DNA from: Limivivens faecihominis
GTDB lineage: Bacteria; Bacillota; Clostridia; Lachnospirales; Lachnospiraceae
Direction of reading: 5' to 3'
Length of the DNA stretch: 64,000 bases
NCBI RefSeq assembly: GCF_020686945.1
Contig: NZ_JAJEPR010000006.1
Location: 92,840 to 156,839, forward strand
The position numbers were made by a program, and so were the translations under genes. The notes beneath the pieces are model-generated. The model searched no databases and was not told where the DNA came from. It saw nothing but the letters and a program-made list of their open reading frames with translations. The first letter of the stretch is position 1. Each line of letters begins with the position of its first letter. Positions 38,601 through 46,670 of the stretch are shown piece by piece.

Positions 38601-39350
38601 CACCATGGGTCGAAGATCAGGCGGGATCACGGGGATCACGGTCATGACCATCCACTCGGGTTTGTTTCCGGACTCGCGGAATGCCTCCACAACCTCCAGA
38701 CGTTTGATGATTCTTGCTCTCTTCTGACCGGTGGACTCCTTCAGGCCTTTTTTCAGCTCCTCGGATTCCTTCTCCATGTCGATGGCTTCCAGAAGCTCTT
38801 TGACAGCCTCTGCACCCATACCTACACGGAAACGGTCGCCCCATTTATCATAGGCTTCCTGGTACTCTCTCTCGGTGAGGACCTGTTTGTAAGCCAGATC
38901 GGTGTCACCTTTGTCGAGAACGATATAGTTTGCAAAATACAGAACCTTCTCCAGTGTTCTCGGAGACAGATCCAGCATCAGACCCATACGGCTCGGGATA
39001 CCCTTGAAATACCAGATATGGGAAACCGGAGCAGCCAGTTCGATATGGCCCATACGCTCACGACGCACACTGGCCTTGGTAACTTCAACGCCGCAACGGT
39101 CGCAGACTACGCCTTTGTAACGGATCTTCTTGTACTTACCGCAGTGGCACTCCCAGTCCTTGCTGGGTCCGAAGATACGCTCGCAGAACAGACCGTCACG
39201 CTCGGGTTTCAGAGTTCTGTAGTTGATGGTTTCCGGCTTGAGCACCTCCCCGTGGGACCATTCTCTGATCTTTTCCGGGGATGCCAGGCCGATTTTGATT
39301 GCGTCAAATGTAATCGGCTGATAACCGTCATTTTTAACTGATTCAGGCAT
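35613..39350 (-). CDS. rpoC: DNA-directed RNA polymerase beta' subunit
   Basis: The 1245-residue beta' subunit has the N-terminal zinc ribbon (CHCGKYKKIRYKGVVCDRCG around residue 60), the catalytic NADFDGDQMAVHLP near 450, and the second zinc site (CRSHIGICAKCYG). The C-terminal 60 residues are strongly acidic, with runs such as YDDDDDLLLDDDDLYEDD and Glu/Ala/Thr repeats, an extension beyond the usual end of the fold. ATG 39350 (MPESVKNDGYQ) follows GGGAG. An in-frame longer reading into the rpoB gap is rejected. It lies 86 nt after rpoB. Confidence 0.98.
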   Translation of the reverse strand: MPESVKNDGYQPITFDAIKIGLASPEKIREWSHGEVLKPETINYRTLKPERDGLFCERIFGPSKDWECHCGKYKKIRYKGVVCDRCGVEVTKASVRRERMGHIELAAPVSHIWYFKGIPSRMGLMLDLSPRTLEKVLYFANYIVLDKGDTDLAYKQVLTEREYQEAYDKWGDRFRVGMGAEAVKELLEAIDMEKESEELKKGLKESTGQKRARIIKRLEVVEAFRESGNKPEWMVMTVIPVIPPDLRPMVQLDGGRFATSDLNDLYRRIINRNNRLKRLLELHAPEIIVRNEKRMLQEAVDALIDNGRRGRPVTGPGNRALKSLSDMLKGKSGRFRQNLLGKRVDYSGRSVIVVGPELKIYQCGLPKEMAIELFKPFVMKELVANGTSHNIKNAKKMVERLQPEVWDVLEDVIKEHPVMLNRAPTLHRLGIQAFEPILVEGRAIKLHPLVCTAFNADFDGDQMAVHLPLSVEAQAECRFMLLSPNNLLKPSDGGPVAVPSQDMVLGIYYLTQERPGSIGEGKYFKSINEAILAYENKILTFQTRIKVRMQKKMADGTIQQGTVESTLGRFIFNEILPQDLGFVDRSIPENAMKLEVDFHVGKKQLKQILEKVINTHGATKTAEVLDNIKAMGYKYSTRAAMTVSISDMTVPPQKPQMIKEAQDTVDRITRNFKRGLITEEERYKEVVETWKNTDDKLTKALLSGLDKYNNIFMMADSGARGSDKQIKQLAGMRGLMADTTGHTIELPIKSNFREGLDVLEYFMSAHGARKGLSDTALRTADSGYLTRRMVDVSQDLIIREMDCAVDRDEIPGMYVKSFTDGKEEIENLQERITGRFSCETICNKDGEVLVKANHMITPKRAARIMKEGVDENGNPLEQVKIRTILTCRSHIGICAKCYGSNMATGEPVQVGEAVGIIAAQSIGEPGTQLTMRTFHTGGVAGGDITQGLPRVEELFEARKPKGLAIITEIAGVATIKDTKKKREIIVTNPEDGDSKTYLIPYGSRIKIMDGAVLEAGDELTEGSVNPHDILRIKGVRAVQDYMLREVQRVYRLQGVEISDKHIEVLVRQMLKKIRIENNGDTEFLPGTLVDSLEFEDVNEAMIKEGKEPAEGKQVMLGITKASLATNSFMSAASFQETTKVLTEAAIKGKIDPLIGLKENVIIGKLIPAGTGMKRYRNIKINTEVEEYDDDDDLLLDDDDLYEDDIQDEAEETAEEAETSEAEEAADDLSEDDAEETAETEEKTEE

Positions 39351-39436
39351 GTATGGTTCTCCCTTCTCTATACTACCTCTTACGATTTTCCCGCCGGCCG
39401 CCTTACTCAGACAGCCGGACGGTTCCATCCTTTTTC

Positions 39437-42400
39437 TTACTCTTCGTCACCGCTATCCAGGGATTCATCGAGATCTACATATCCGTCGTCGTCACTGTCA
39501 TTGGACTCGTCTACGTCTACCAGATCTCCGTCAGAAAATTCCTGTTTGGTATAACCGTCGAATTTCTCTTCGCCGCGGTTATAATCATGATCACCCTCGA
39601 TTACAGAACGGAGGTCTGTATCGCCGTAATCAATGTTTTCCATGATCTCGACTTCTGTATGATCCTCACGGAGCACTCTCACATCCAGTCCAAGAGACTG
39701 CAGCTCTTTCAGCAGAACCTTGAAGGACTCGGGGATACCCGGAGCCGGGATATTCTCGCCCTTGATGATGGCTTCGTAGGTCTTCACACGTCCGACTACA
39801 TCATCGGATTTAACAGTCAGGATCTCCTGCAGGGTGTAGGATGCACCGTATGCCTCCAGGGCCCAAACCTCCATCTCTCCGAAACGCTGTCCTCCGAACT
39901 GTGCCTTACCACCCAGAGGCTGCTGGGTAACCAGGGAGTACGGGCCGGTGGAACGTGCGTGGATCTTATCGTCTACCAGGTGATGCAGTTTCAGGTAATG
40001 CATGTGTCCGATGGTTACCGGGCTGTCGAAATACTCACCGGTACGACCGTCACGAAGTCTTACCTTACCATCTCTGGAAAGGGGAACTCCTTTCCAAAGC
40101 TCGCGGTGATCTCTGTTCTCATAGAGGTAATCCATAACCTCCGGAAGCAGCTCTTCCTCGTGTTTTGCTTTGAACTCTTCCCAGGACAGGTTCACATAAT
40201 CGTTGGCCAGATCCAGGGTATCCATGATATCTACCTCGTTTGCGCCATCGAATACCGGTGTGGCGATATTGAAGCCCAGAGCTTTGGCAGCAAGGCTTAA
40301 GTGAATCTCCAGCACCTGTCCGATATTCATTCGGGACGGCACACCAAGGGGGTTTAGAACGATATCCAGCGGACGACCGTTGGGCAGGAAAGGCATATCT
40401 TCCACAGGGAGTACTCGGGAAACTACACCCTTGTTACCATGACGGCCTGCCATCTTATCGCCGACGGAAATCTTACGTTTCTGTGCAATGTAAATTCTTA
40501 CGGACTGATTTACTCCCGGAGGAAGCTCGTCGCCGTTTTCTCTTGTGAAGACTTTGGCATCCACAACGATACCGTAAGCGCCGTGTGGAACCTTCAGGGA
40601 GGTATCTCTTACCTCGCGGGCCTTCTCACCGAAGATAGCTCTTAAGAGTCTCTCCTCTGCGCTCAGCTCGGTCTCTCCCTTCGGAGTTACTTTTCCGACC
40701 AGGATATCACCGGCACGGACCTCAGCACCAATACGGATGATTCCGCGCTCGTCCAGATCCTTCAGAGCCTCGTCGCCGACACCCGGAACATCACGGGTGA
40801 TCTCTTCCGGTCCGAGCTTGGTGTCACGGGCTTCTGCCTCATATTCATCAATATGAACAGATGTATAAACATCGTTCATGACAAGTCTTTCGCTTAAAAG
40901 AACAGCATCCTCGTAGTTGTAACCTTCCCAGGTCATGAAACCGATCAGCGGGTTCTTACCAAGAGCAAGCTCTCCATTGCTGGTGGAAGGACCATCTGCG
41001 ATTACCTGTCCTTTTCTTACCTTCTCGCCCTTAAAGACAATCGGTCTCTGGTTGTAGCAGTTGCTCTGGTTGCTTCGGGAGAATTTGGTCAGATGATAGG
41101 TATCCTTGTTTCCATCTTCTCTCTTGACAATAATTTCCTTGGAGGTGGAGCGCTCTACCACACCAGCGTTCTTTGCTACGACGCAGACACCGGAATCAAC
41201 GGCTGCCTTAACCTCCATACCGGTTCCTACAACAGGAGCCTCGGTGGTCAGAAGCGGCACGGCCTGACGCTGCATGTTTGATCCCATCAGAGCACGGTTT
41301 GCATCATCGTTCTCCAGGAAAGGAATCAGGGCCGTTGCCACGGAGAACACCATCTTCGGGGATACGTCCATGTAGTCGAACATCTTACGCTCGTACTCCT
41401 GAGTCTCCTCACGGTAACGACCGGATACGTTCTTCTGGATGAAGTGACCTTCCTCGTCCAGCGGGGTGTTAGCCTGTGCTACATGGTAGTTATCTTCCTC
41501 ATCAGCGGTCATATATACAACATCCTCGGTAACGCGGGGATTGTTAGGATCAGTTTTATCGATCTTGCGGTAAGGAGCCTCTACGAAACCGTACTGGTTG
41601 ATTCTTGCATAGCATGCAAGAGAGTTAATCAGACCGATGTTCGGTCCCTCAGGGGTCTCGATGGGGCACATTCTTCCGTAATGAGAATAGTGTACGTCTC
41701 GAACCTCGAATCCGGCTCTGTCTCGGGACAGACCGCCAGGACCAAGGGCAGACAGACGTCTCTTATGAGTCAGCTCACCAAGCGGGTTGTTCTGGTCCAT
41801 GAACTGGGACAGCTGGGAAGATCCGAAGAACTCTTTGACAGCTGCGGTAACCGGCTTGATGTTGATCAGGGACTGCGGGGAAATGTTATCCTGATCCTGG
41901 GTGGTCATACGCTCACGAACGACTCTCTCCAGTCGGGAAAGACCGATGCGGTACTGGTTCTGAAGCAGCTCACCTACGGAACGGATACGACGGTTACCCA
42001 GATGGTCGATATCGTCGTCATTTCCGATGCCGTACTCCAGATGCATGTTATAGTTGATGGAAGCGATGATATCCTCTTTCGTGATATGCTTCGGAATCAG
42101 CTCATGGATGCTGTCATGGATGGCTTCTTTGATGGAATCCAGATCGTCATTTTCTTCCAGAATTTTTTCAAGAACAGGATAATATACTGATTCTGTAACC
42201 CCAAGCTCTTCCGGATCTACGTCCACGAAGCTCTTAAGGTCAACCATCAGGTTGGAAATAACCTTGATCTTGCGCTCCTCGCCCTGAATCCAGAGATAAG
42301 GAACTGCTGCGTTCTGGATCTTGTCAGCCAGATCGCGATCTACCTCGGTACCTGCCTCTGCCAGGATCTCGCCGGTGGTGGTGTCGATGACATCCTCTGC

Positions 42401-43282
42401 CAGCGTATGTCCGCAGATACGGTTTCTGAGGTGAAGCTTTTTGTTGAATTTGTAACGTCCAACCTTTGCCAGGTCATATCTTCTGGGGTCGAAGAACATG
42501 CTGGTGATCAGGCTCTCTGCGCTCTCTACTGCCAGCGGCTCGCCCGGACGGATCTTCTTATAGAGTTCGAGAAGACCTTCCTGGTAGTTAGTGGCCGTAT
42601 CCTTTGTCAGGCTGGCCAGAATCTTGGGCTCCTCACCGAAGAGCTCGATGATCTCCGGGTTGGTGCCAAAGCCGAGAGCACGGATCAGAACAGTGATGGG
42701 AACTTTTCTTGTACGGTCTACACGCACATAGAAAATGTCATTGGAGTCCGTCTCATATTCCAGCCATGCACCACGGTTCGGAATTACTGTACAGGAATAC
42801 AGCTCTTTTCCTAATTTATCGTGTGCGATTCCATAGTAGATACCCGGTGAACGAACCAGCTGGCTGACGATTACTCGTTCAGCGCCGTTGATCACGAAAG
42901 TACCTGTGTCAGTCATAATGGGAAGATCACCCATAAAGATCTCATGCTCGCTTACTTCGCCGTTCTCTCTGTTGTGAAGACGTACACGAACTTTCAGCGG
43001 AGCTGCGTATGTGGCATCCCGCTCCTTGCACTCTTCAATAGAGTACTTCACATCATCTTCGCACAAAGTAAAGTCCACAAATTCCAGGCTGAGCTTTCCA
43101 CTATAATCCTCGATCGGAGAGATGTCATCAAAAACTTCCTTCATTCCTTCATCAAGAAACCACTTGTAGGAATCCTTCTGAACCTCAATGAGGTTCGGCA
43201 TTTCAAGTACCTCTTTCTGTCTGGAATAACTCATACGGAAGCTTTTGTCACTCTTCACTGGACGTATTCTGTTTTTCTCCAT
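39437..43282 (-). CDS. rpoB: DNA-directed RNA polymerase beta subunit
   Basis: The 1281-residue beta subunit starts MEKNRIRPVKSDKSFRMSY. It contains the rifampicin-binding cluster FFGSSQLSQFMDQNNPLGEL, then THKRRLSALGPGGLSRDR, and MCPIETPEGPNIGL. All residues commonly changed in resistant mutants look wild type. The C-terminal clamp region with GGKAQFGGQRFGEMEVWALE is intact, followed by an acidic tail (EFSDGDLVDVDESNDSDDDG). It has its own strong promoter about 110 nt upstream. Confidence 0.98.
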   Translation of the reverse strand: MEKNRIRPVKSDKSFRMSYSRQKEVLEMPNLIEVQKDSYKWFLDEGMKEVFDDISPIEDYSGKLSLEFVDFTLCEDDVKYSIEECKERDATYAAPLKVRVRLHNRENGEVSEHEIFMGDLPIMTDTGTFVINGAERVIVSQLVRSPGIYYGIAHDKLGKELYSCTVIPNRGAWLEYETDSNDIFYVRVDRTRKVPITVLIRALGFGTNPEIIELFGEEPKILASLTKDTATNYQEGLLELYKKIRPGEPLAVESAESLITSMFFDPRRYDLAKVGRYKFNKKLHLRNRICGHTLAEDVIDTTTGEILAEAGTEVDRDLADKIQNAAVPYLWIQGEERKIKVISNLMVDLKSFVDVDPEELGVTESVYYPVLEKILEENDDLDSIKEAIHDSIHELIPKHITKEDIIASINYNMHLEYGIGNDDDIDHLGNRRIRSVGELLQNQYRIGLSRLERVVRERMTTQDQDNISPQSLINIKPVTAAVKEFFGSSQLSQFMDQNNPLGELTHKRRLSALGPGGLSRDRAGFEVRDVHYSHYGRMCPIETPEGPNIGLINSLACYARINQYGFVEAPYRKIDKTDPNNPRVTEDVVYMTADEEDNYHVAQANTPLDEEGHFIQKNVSGRYREETQEYERKMFDYMDVSPKMVFSVATALIPFLENDDANRALMGSNMQRQAVPLLTTEAPVVGTGMEVKAAVDSGVCVVAKNAGVVERSTSKEIIVKREDGNKDTYHLTKFSRSNQSNCYNQRPIVFKGEKVRKGQVIADGPSTSNGELALGKNPLIGFMTWEGYNYEDAVLLSERLVMNDVYTSVHIDEYEAEARDTKLGPEEITRDVPGVGDEALKDLDERGIIRIGAEVRAGDILVGKVTPKGETELSAEERLLRAIFGEKAREVRDTSLKVPHGAYGIVVDAKVFTRENGDELPPGVNQSVRIYIAQKRKISVGDKMAGRHGNKGVVSRVLPVEDMPFLPNGRPLDIVLNPLGVPSRMNIGQVLEIHLSLAAKALGFNIATPVFDGANEVDIMDTLDLANDYVNLSWEEFKAKHEEELLPEVMDYLYENRDHRELWKGVPLSRDGKVRLRDGRTGEYFDSPVTIGHMHYLKLHHLVDDKIHARSTGPYSLVTQQPLGGKAQFGGQRFGEMEVWALEAYGASYTLQEILTVKSDDVVGRVKTYEAIIKGENIPAPGIPESFKVLLKELQSLGLDVRVLREDHTEVEIMENIDYGDTDLRSVIEGDHDYNRGEEKFDGYTKQEFSDGDLVDVDESNDSDDDGYVDLDESLDSGDEE

Positions 43283-43390
43283 TGACGTTTCACCCCTGTT
43301 CTTTCTATATATAAAATATCAAATTGATTCTCCCATTTTTGGGCATACTTATCCCGTCTGGGTATACTCCTACACAATAGTGCATTGTTT

Positions 43391-43419
43391 ACTGTACCAC
43401 AAAAAAAAATCAATGTCAA
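43391..43419 (-). promoter_or_regulatory. Promoter of rpoBC
   Basis: Perfect TTGACA (43414-43419) and TACAGT (43391-43396) on the minus strand are separated by 17 nt that include a nine-base homopolymer. An A/T-rich tract lies upstream. The leader is about 100 nt. Apart from this promoter, the leader and the yqeY terminator, I see nothing in 43283-43576. Confidence 0.85.
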
Positions 43420-43503
43420 GTTCTTTTTGATTTTCGGAAATTTTCGAAAAATTCATCCATATGAGACGGTTTTCTGCCCCGTTTTTCCGTCATTTTTCCC
43501 ATA

Positions 43504-43556
43504 AGAAAAAGAAAGACAGCCACCCTCTCACGCTTCCGCCCTCGGAATGACTGTCT
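43504..43556 (-). terminator. Terminator of the YqeY-like gene
   Basis: AGACAG pairs with CTGTCT with additional inner pairing; a T-rich stretch interrupted by C follows on the minus strand, 20 nt after the stop. It separates yqeY from the rpoB promoter region. Confidence 0.65.
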
Positions 43557-43576
43557 ACCTAATTATATATGCGCCC

Positions 43577-44014
43577 TTACTTGCAGAGATCCGCAACCAC
43601 CTGATTGATGACTTTTCCGTCGGCCTTGCCCTTGAGCTCGCCCATAACAGCCTTCATGATGGCGCCTTTGTTCTTGGTGGCGATGACGTCAGCGAATTTC
43701 TCCTCGATGACTTTCTTCACTTCCTCAGGAGAAAGCTGCTTCGGAGCGTACTGGCTGATCACATCGTAGCGGAACTGGTACTCTGCCTTTAAGTCCTCTC
43801 TGGCTACGGGGCAGGTATCGATCTGCTCTTTTACGGTCTTCAGCTCTTTTAAGATCACCTGATCTACCATACTCTCGGGAATGTCATCCCGGCAGCCTGC
43901 GTCGATGCCGGCTTTCTTTGCTGCGGATACCAGAGAAGAGATCGCTTCTTTTCTCTCTTTATCCTTTGCCTTCATAGCTGCTACCATGTCTTTTCTCAGT
44001 TCCTCGATCGTCAT
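43577..44014 (-). CDS. GatB/YqeY domain protein
   Basis: The 145-residue product is a helical GatB/YqeY-family protein (TIEELRKDMVAAMKAKDKERKEAI, then YRF-like QFRYDVISQYAPKQLSPEEV, and the C-terminal KNKGAIMKAVMGELKGKADG). That C-terminal segment resembles the tail domain of GatB that contacts tRNA. The cellular role of free-standing YqeY proteins is unclear. It stands between rplL and rpoB, with a terminator on each side, which is unusual. A near-palindrome TATTCCCGTACGGAATA (44043-44059) lies in its leader. Confidence 0.9.
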   Translation of the reverse strand: MTIEELRKDMVAAMKAKDKERKEAISSLVSAAKKAGIDAGCRDDIPESMVDQVILKELKTVKEQIDTCPVAREDLKAEYQFRYDVISQYAPKQLSPEEVKKVIEEKFADVIATKNKGAIMKAVMGELKGKADGKVINQVVADLCK

Positions 44015-44076
44015 TGATTTTTCCTCCTGTCATGATTATTCGTATTCCCGTACGGAATAAATTTTGGAACAAAAGT

Positions 44077-44107
44077 AAAAAGCGGCCATGGATCGCTCCA
44101 CAGCCGC
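44077..44107 (-). terminator. Terminator of rplJ-rplL
   Basis: GCGGC, then GTGGA/TCCAT, then GCCGC form a hairpin followed by TTTTT on the minus strand, 24 nt after the rplL stop. This end separates rplL from yqeY and rpoB, which have their own expression signals. Confidence 0.85.
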
Positions 44108-44131
44108 CTGAACTTTCAGCTTCTTGAAAAA

Positions 44132-44506
44132 TTATTTCAGGGTAACTTTTGCTCCCTCAGCCTCAAGTTTGGTCTTCATCTCCTCAGCCTCTGCTTTGGA
44201 AACGCCCTCTTTAACTACCTTCGGAGCGCCGTCAACTACCTCTTTAGCCTCTTTCAGACCAAGACCAGTAGCCTCACGAACTACTTTGATAACTTTAACT
44301 TTGTTCGGGCCAACCTCGGTCAGCTCAACGTCGAACTCAGTTTTCTCCTCAGCCTCAGCTGCGCCAGCGCCAGCTGCTGCTACAACAACACCTGCTGCTG
44401 CAGATACGCCGAACTCTTCCTCACAAGCTTTTACCAGGTCGTTCAGCTCAAGTACAGATAACTCTTTAATCGCATCGATAAATTCTGCGGTAGTTAATTT
44501 TGCCAT
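44132..44506 (-). CDS. rplL: 50S ribosomal protein L7/L12
   Basis: L7/L12 forms the flexible stalk that recruits translation GTPases. The 124 residues have the N-terminal dimerisation helices (TTAEFIDAIKELSVLELNDL), an Ala/Gly-rich hinge (AAAGVVVAAAGAGAAEAEE), and the C-terminal domain (KVKVIKVVREATGLGLKEAK, VKEGVSKAEAEEMK). Normal length. It lies 72 nt after rplJ. Confidence 0.98.
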   Translation of the reverse strand: MAKLTTAEFIDAIKELSVLELNDLVKACEEEFGVSAAAGVVVAAAGAGAAEAEEKTEFDVELTEVGPNKVKVIKVVREATGLGLKEAKEVVDGAPKVVKEGVSKAEAEEMKTKLEAEGAKVTLK

Positions 44507-44578
44507 TTTATTTTCCTCCTGTAAATATGGTATTTTATACGGTCTGACGATCAGACAGTTCCGTTTACTTGCAGATGA

Positions 44579-45082
44579 TTAAGCCTCTGCGGGAGCTTCG
44601 CCGTCTTTCTCAGCGATCTGTTTAATAACACGAGCAAAGTTTGCAATCGGGGACTGCATACTTCCAAGAAGTCTTCCAAGAAGAACCTCTCTTGCCGGGA
44701 TATCAGCCAGAGCTTTGATACCAGCCTCATCGTAGTACTTATCCTCTACGACACCAGCTACCAGTTTGATAGCTTTTACATCTTTTGCATATTTTGCAAG
44801 GATTCTTGCCGGAGCAGTTGCGTCATCTTTGGAGATTGCAAGTGCGTTCGGTCCATCCAGGTGTTTGCAGAGCTCTTCACAAGCAGTTCCCTTGAATGCA
44901 AAGTTCATCATTGTATTCTTGTAAACTTTGTACTCAACACCAGCTTCTCTCAACTCTTTACGAAGAGCAGTATCCTGCTCAACGGTGATTCCGCTGTAAG
45001 TAGCAAGCACAACAGACTGTGCGCCCTGGATCTTGCTGCTGATCTCTTCAACAACCGGTTTCTTCAGTTCTACTTTTGCCAT
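44579..45082 (-). CDS. rplJ: 50S ribosomal protein L10
   Basis: L10 anchors L7/L12 dimers to the ribosome. The L10-L12 complex also binds its own mRNA leader. The 167-residue product has VVLATYSGITVEQDTALRKEL near residue 25 and YKVYKNTMMNFAFKGT, as expected. The C-terminal helix that binds L12 follows (SPIANFARVIKQIAEK). A leader with attenuator lies directly upstream. Confidence 0.98.
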   Translation of the reverse strand: MAKVELKKPVVEEISSKIQGAQSVVLATYSGITVEQDTALRKELREAGVEYKVYKNTMMNFAFKGTACEELCKHLDGPNALAISKDDATAPARILAKYAKDVKAIKLVAGVVEDKYYDEAGIKALADIPAREVLLGRLLGSMQSPIANFARVIKQIAEKDGEAPAEA

Positions 45083-45272
45083 GATTGGTGCACCTCCTTA
45101 TAGATTTTGTGCAGTCAGGCGACTGCATGATCCTGACCTCTCGGTCGGGTGTACCGCCGTAAAAAAACCTCCCTGTTACCAGAGAGGACCCAAGTCAATC
45201 ATACAATCAACTCTCCTCGGCAGGCGTTTTCATCCTTATGCCTTGCGGCACCTGCTGTCTTCGGCAGTTTTC
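45083..45272 (-). ncRNA. L10 leader with transcription attenuator
   Basis: The 190-nt leader contains the segment GACAGCAGGTGCCGCAAGGC, then GAAAACGCCTGCCGAGGAGA, which fits the Firmicutes L10 leader. An intrinsic terminator (CCTCTCTGG, 3-nt loop, CAGGGAGG, then TTTTTTT; 45160-45187) follows. A later region (GGTCAGGATCATGCAGTCGCCTGACTGC) can form further stems before the start codon. In the known system the L10-L12 complex promotes termination when in excess. Assignment is by pattern recognition only. Confidence 0.85.
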
Positions 45273-45278
45273 TATTGC

Positions 45279-45307
45279 ATTATAGTACACGGTGCCGGGT
45301 ATGTCAA
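45279..45307 (-). promoter_or_regulatory. Promoter of rplJ-rplL
   Basis: Consensus TTGACA (45302-45307) and TATAAT (45279-45284) on the minus strand with a 17-nt spacer, with an A/T-rich tract upstream at 45308-45333. The rplKA terminator overlaps the upstream flank. Confidence 0.9.
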
Positions 45308-45327
45308 GCACTTTCTTTAATTTTTTT

Positions 45328-45368
45328 ATAAAAGAAGAACCGCTTCCCAGCAAGCTGGAAAACGGCTC
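45328..45368 (-). terminator. Terminator after rplA
   Basis: GAGCCG-TTTTCCAG pairs with CTGGGAAG-CGGTTC around a 4-nt loop, followed by TTCTTTTAT on the minus strand, 16 nt after the rplA stop. Confidence 0.8.
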
Positions 45369-45384
45369 TAAGTTTCGCTGAATC

Positions 45385-46077
45385 TTATGCAAATTTAGCG
45401 GTATTCAGTTTCACACCCGGTCCCATGGTCGGAGCGATGGTAACGCTCTTCAGGTACTGACCCTTCAGGGTGCTGGGACGAGCTTTGATAATTGCATCCA
45501 TAAGCGTCTGGAAGTTGTCGCGTAACTGCTCTTCGGTAAAGGAAGCTTTTCCGATGGGCACATGAATGATATTGGTCTTGTCAAGTCTGTACTCGATCTT
45601 ACCTGCTTTGATATCCTGAACGGCTTTGGTTACGTCCATGGTTACGGTACCGGCTTTCGGGTTCGGCATTAAGCCTTTGGGTCCGAGAACACGACCGAGA
45701 CGTCCAACAACACCCATCATATCCGGGGTAGCTACTACTACGTCGAAATCAAGCCAGCCTTCGTTCTGGATCTTCGGAACCAGCTCCTCAGCGCCTACAA
45801 ACTCAGCGCCTGCAGCTTTTGCTTCCTCAGCTTTGGCATTCTTTGCGAATACCAGGACACGAACGGTTTTACCAGTTCCGTGCGGCAGAACAACTGCACC
45901 ACGGATCTGCTGGTCAGCGTGACGTCCGTCACAACCGGTTCTGATGTGAGCCTCGATGGTCTCGTCAAATTTTGCAACTGCTACTTTTTTCACTAAAGCA
46001 ACTGCTTCGTCGGTATCGTAAAGGGTTGCGCGGTCGATCGCCTTAGCAGCCTCTACGTATTTCTTTCCTCTGTTCAT
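45385..46077 (-). CDS. rplA: 50S ribosomal protein L1
   Basis: L1 forms the mobile stalk at the E site and is a translational repressor that binds its own mRNA. The 230-residue protein has KFDETIEAHIRTGCDGRHADQ near residue 35, RLGRVLGPKGLMPNPKAGTV near 130, and the signature KASFTEEQLRDNFQTLMDAI. Normal length. An L1-stalk mimic lies 17 nt upstream. Confidence 0.98.
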   Translation of the reverse strand: MNRGKKYVEAAKAIDRATLYDTDEAVALVKKVAVAKFDETIEAHIRTGCDGRHADQQIRGAVVLPHGTGKTVRVLVFAKNAKAEEAKAAGAEFVGAEELVPKIQNEGWLDFDVVVATPDMMGVVGRLGRVLGPKGLMPNPKAGTVTMDVTKAVQDIKAGKIEYRLDKTNIIHVPIGKASFTEEQLRDNFQTLMDAIIKARPSTLKGQYLKSVTIAPTMGPGVKLNTAKFA

Positions 46078-46093
46078 ACTAAATTACCTCCTG

Positions 46094-46121
46094 GTGGTGT
46101 TTGCGGGAATATCCCTCCCAC
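46094..46121 (-). promoter_or_regulatory. Likely L1-binding site upstream of rplA
   Basis: The minus-strand RNA reads GUGGGAGGGAUAUUCCCG, then CAAACACCACC. GUGG/CCAC and GGG/CCC pairs enclose an internal loop. It resembles the L1 stalk of 23S rRNA (GGUGGGAGG with AAAUACCACC). It is adjacent to the rplA ribosome binding site, which fits translational feedback. Confidence 0.65.
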
Positions 46122-46163
46122 GTATCGTTATTGTCTACAATCAATTTCACTGACTAAACTAAA

Positions 46164-46589
46164 TTAGTCCTCTACAGTGATACCCATGCTGCGTGCGGTA
46201 CCAGCGATCATGCTCATAGCGCTCTCGATGGTAGCTGCATTCAGGTCCGGCATCTTCATCTCAGCGATCTCACGGATCTTGTCTTTGGAGATGGTAGCAA
46301 CTTTAGTCTTGTTGGGAACTCCGGAACCGGATTTCAGGTTGCAGGCTTTCTTCAGCAGAACTGCTGCAGGCGGGGTCTTGGTGATGAAGCTGAAGCTTCT
46401 GTCCGCATATACAGTGATGACAACGGGGATGATCAGATCGCCCTTGTCAGCGGTTCTGGCGTTGAACTCTTTTGTAAACTGAACGATATTTACACCATGC
46501 TGACCCAGTGCAGGACCTACTGGCGGAGCCGGGGTAGCCTTTCCTGCCGGGATCTGTAATTTAATATAACCTGTTACTTTTTTTGCCAT
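46164..46589 (-). CDS. rplK: 50S ribosomal protein L11
   Basis: L11 forms the GTPase-associated base with the L10-L12 stalk. The 141-residue product starts MAKKVTGYIKLQIPAGKATP and has the family segments PPVGPALGQHGVNIVQF and DLNAATIESAMSMIAGTARS. The ATG at 46589 is chosen because AGGAGG lies 8 nt upstream; a GTG three codons earlier falls inside that site. Confidence 0.98.
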   Translation of the reverse strand: MAKKVTGYIKLQIPAGKATPAPPVGPALGQHGVNIVQFTKEFNARTADKGDLIIPVVITVYADRSFSFITKTPPAAVLLKKACNLKSGSGVPNKTKVATISKDKIREIAEMKMPDLNAATIESAMSMIAGTARSMGITVED

Positions 46590-46605
46590 TTTAGGCACCT
46601 CCTAT

Positions 46606-46633
46606 GTGGTATTGTCGGGGGTTTCCCTCCCAC
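46606..46633 (-). promoter_or_regulatory. Likely L1-binding site upstream of rplK
   Basis: The minus-strand RNA reads GUGGGAGGGAAACCCCCG, then ACAAUACCAC. Outer GUGG/CCAC and inner GGG/CCC pairs reproduce the L1-stalk pattern of 23S rRNA, including the AAUACCAC side. It ends just before the rplK ribosome binding site. L1 control at rplK is known in other bacteria. Confidence 0.75.
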
Positions 46634-46670
46634 TTCACGAAAGCGCGAATTTACTTTCGGAATTTACCTG

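Noticed and set aside
37125..39341. Long open plus-strand frame of 738 codons opposite rpoC
   Set aside because: It lies entirely antisense to rpoC, has no ribosome binding site or recognisable domain, and mirrors codon bias of the real gene.
43577..44014. Duplicated GatB fragment or pseudogene
   Set aside because: Length and sequence match complete free-standing YqeY-type proteins, with start, ribosome binding site and terminator.
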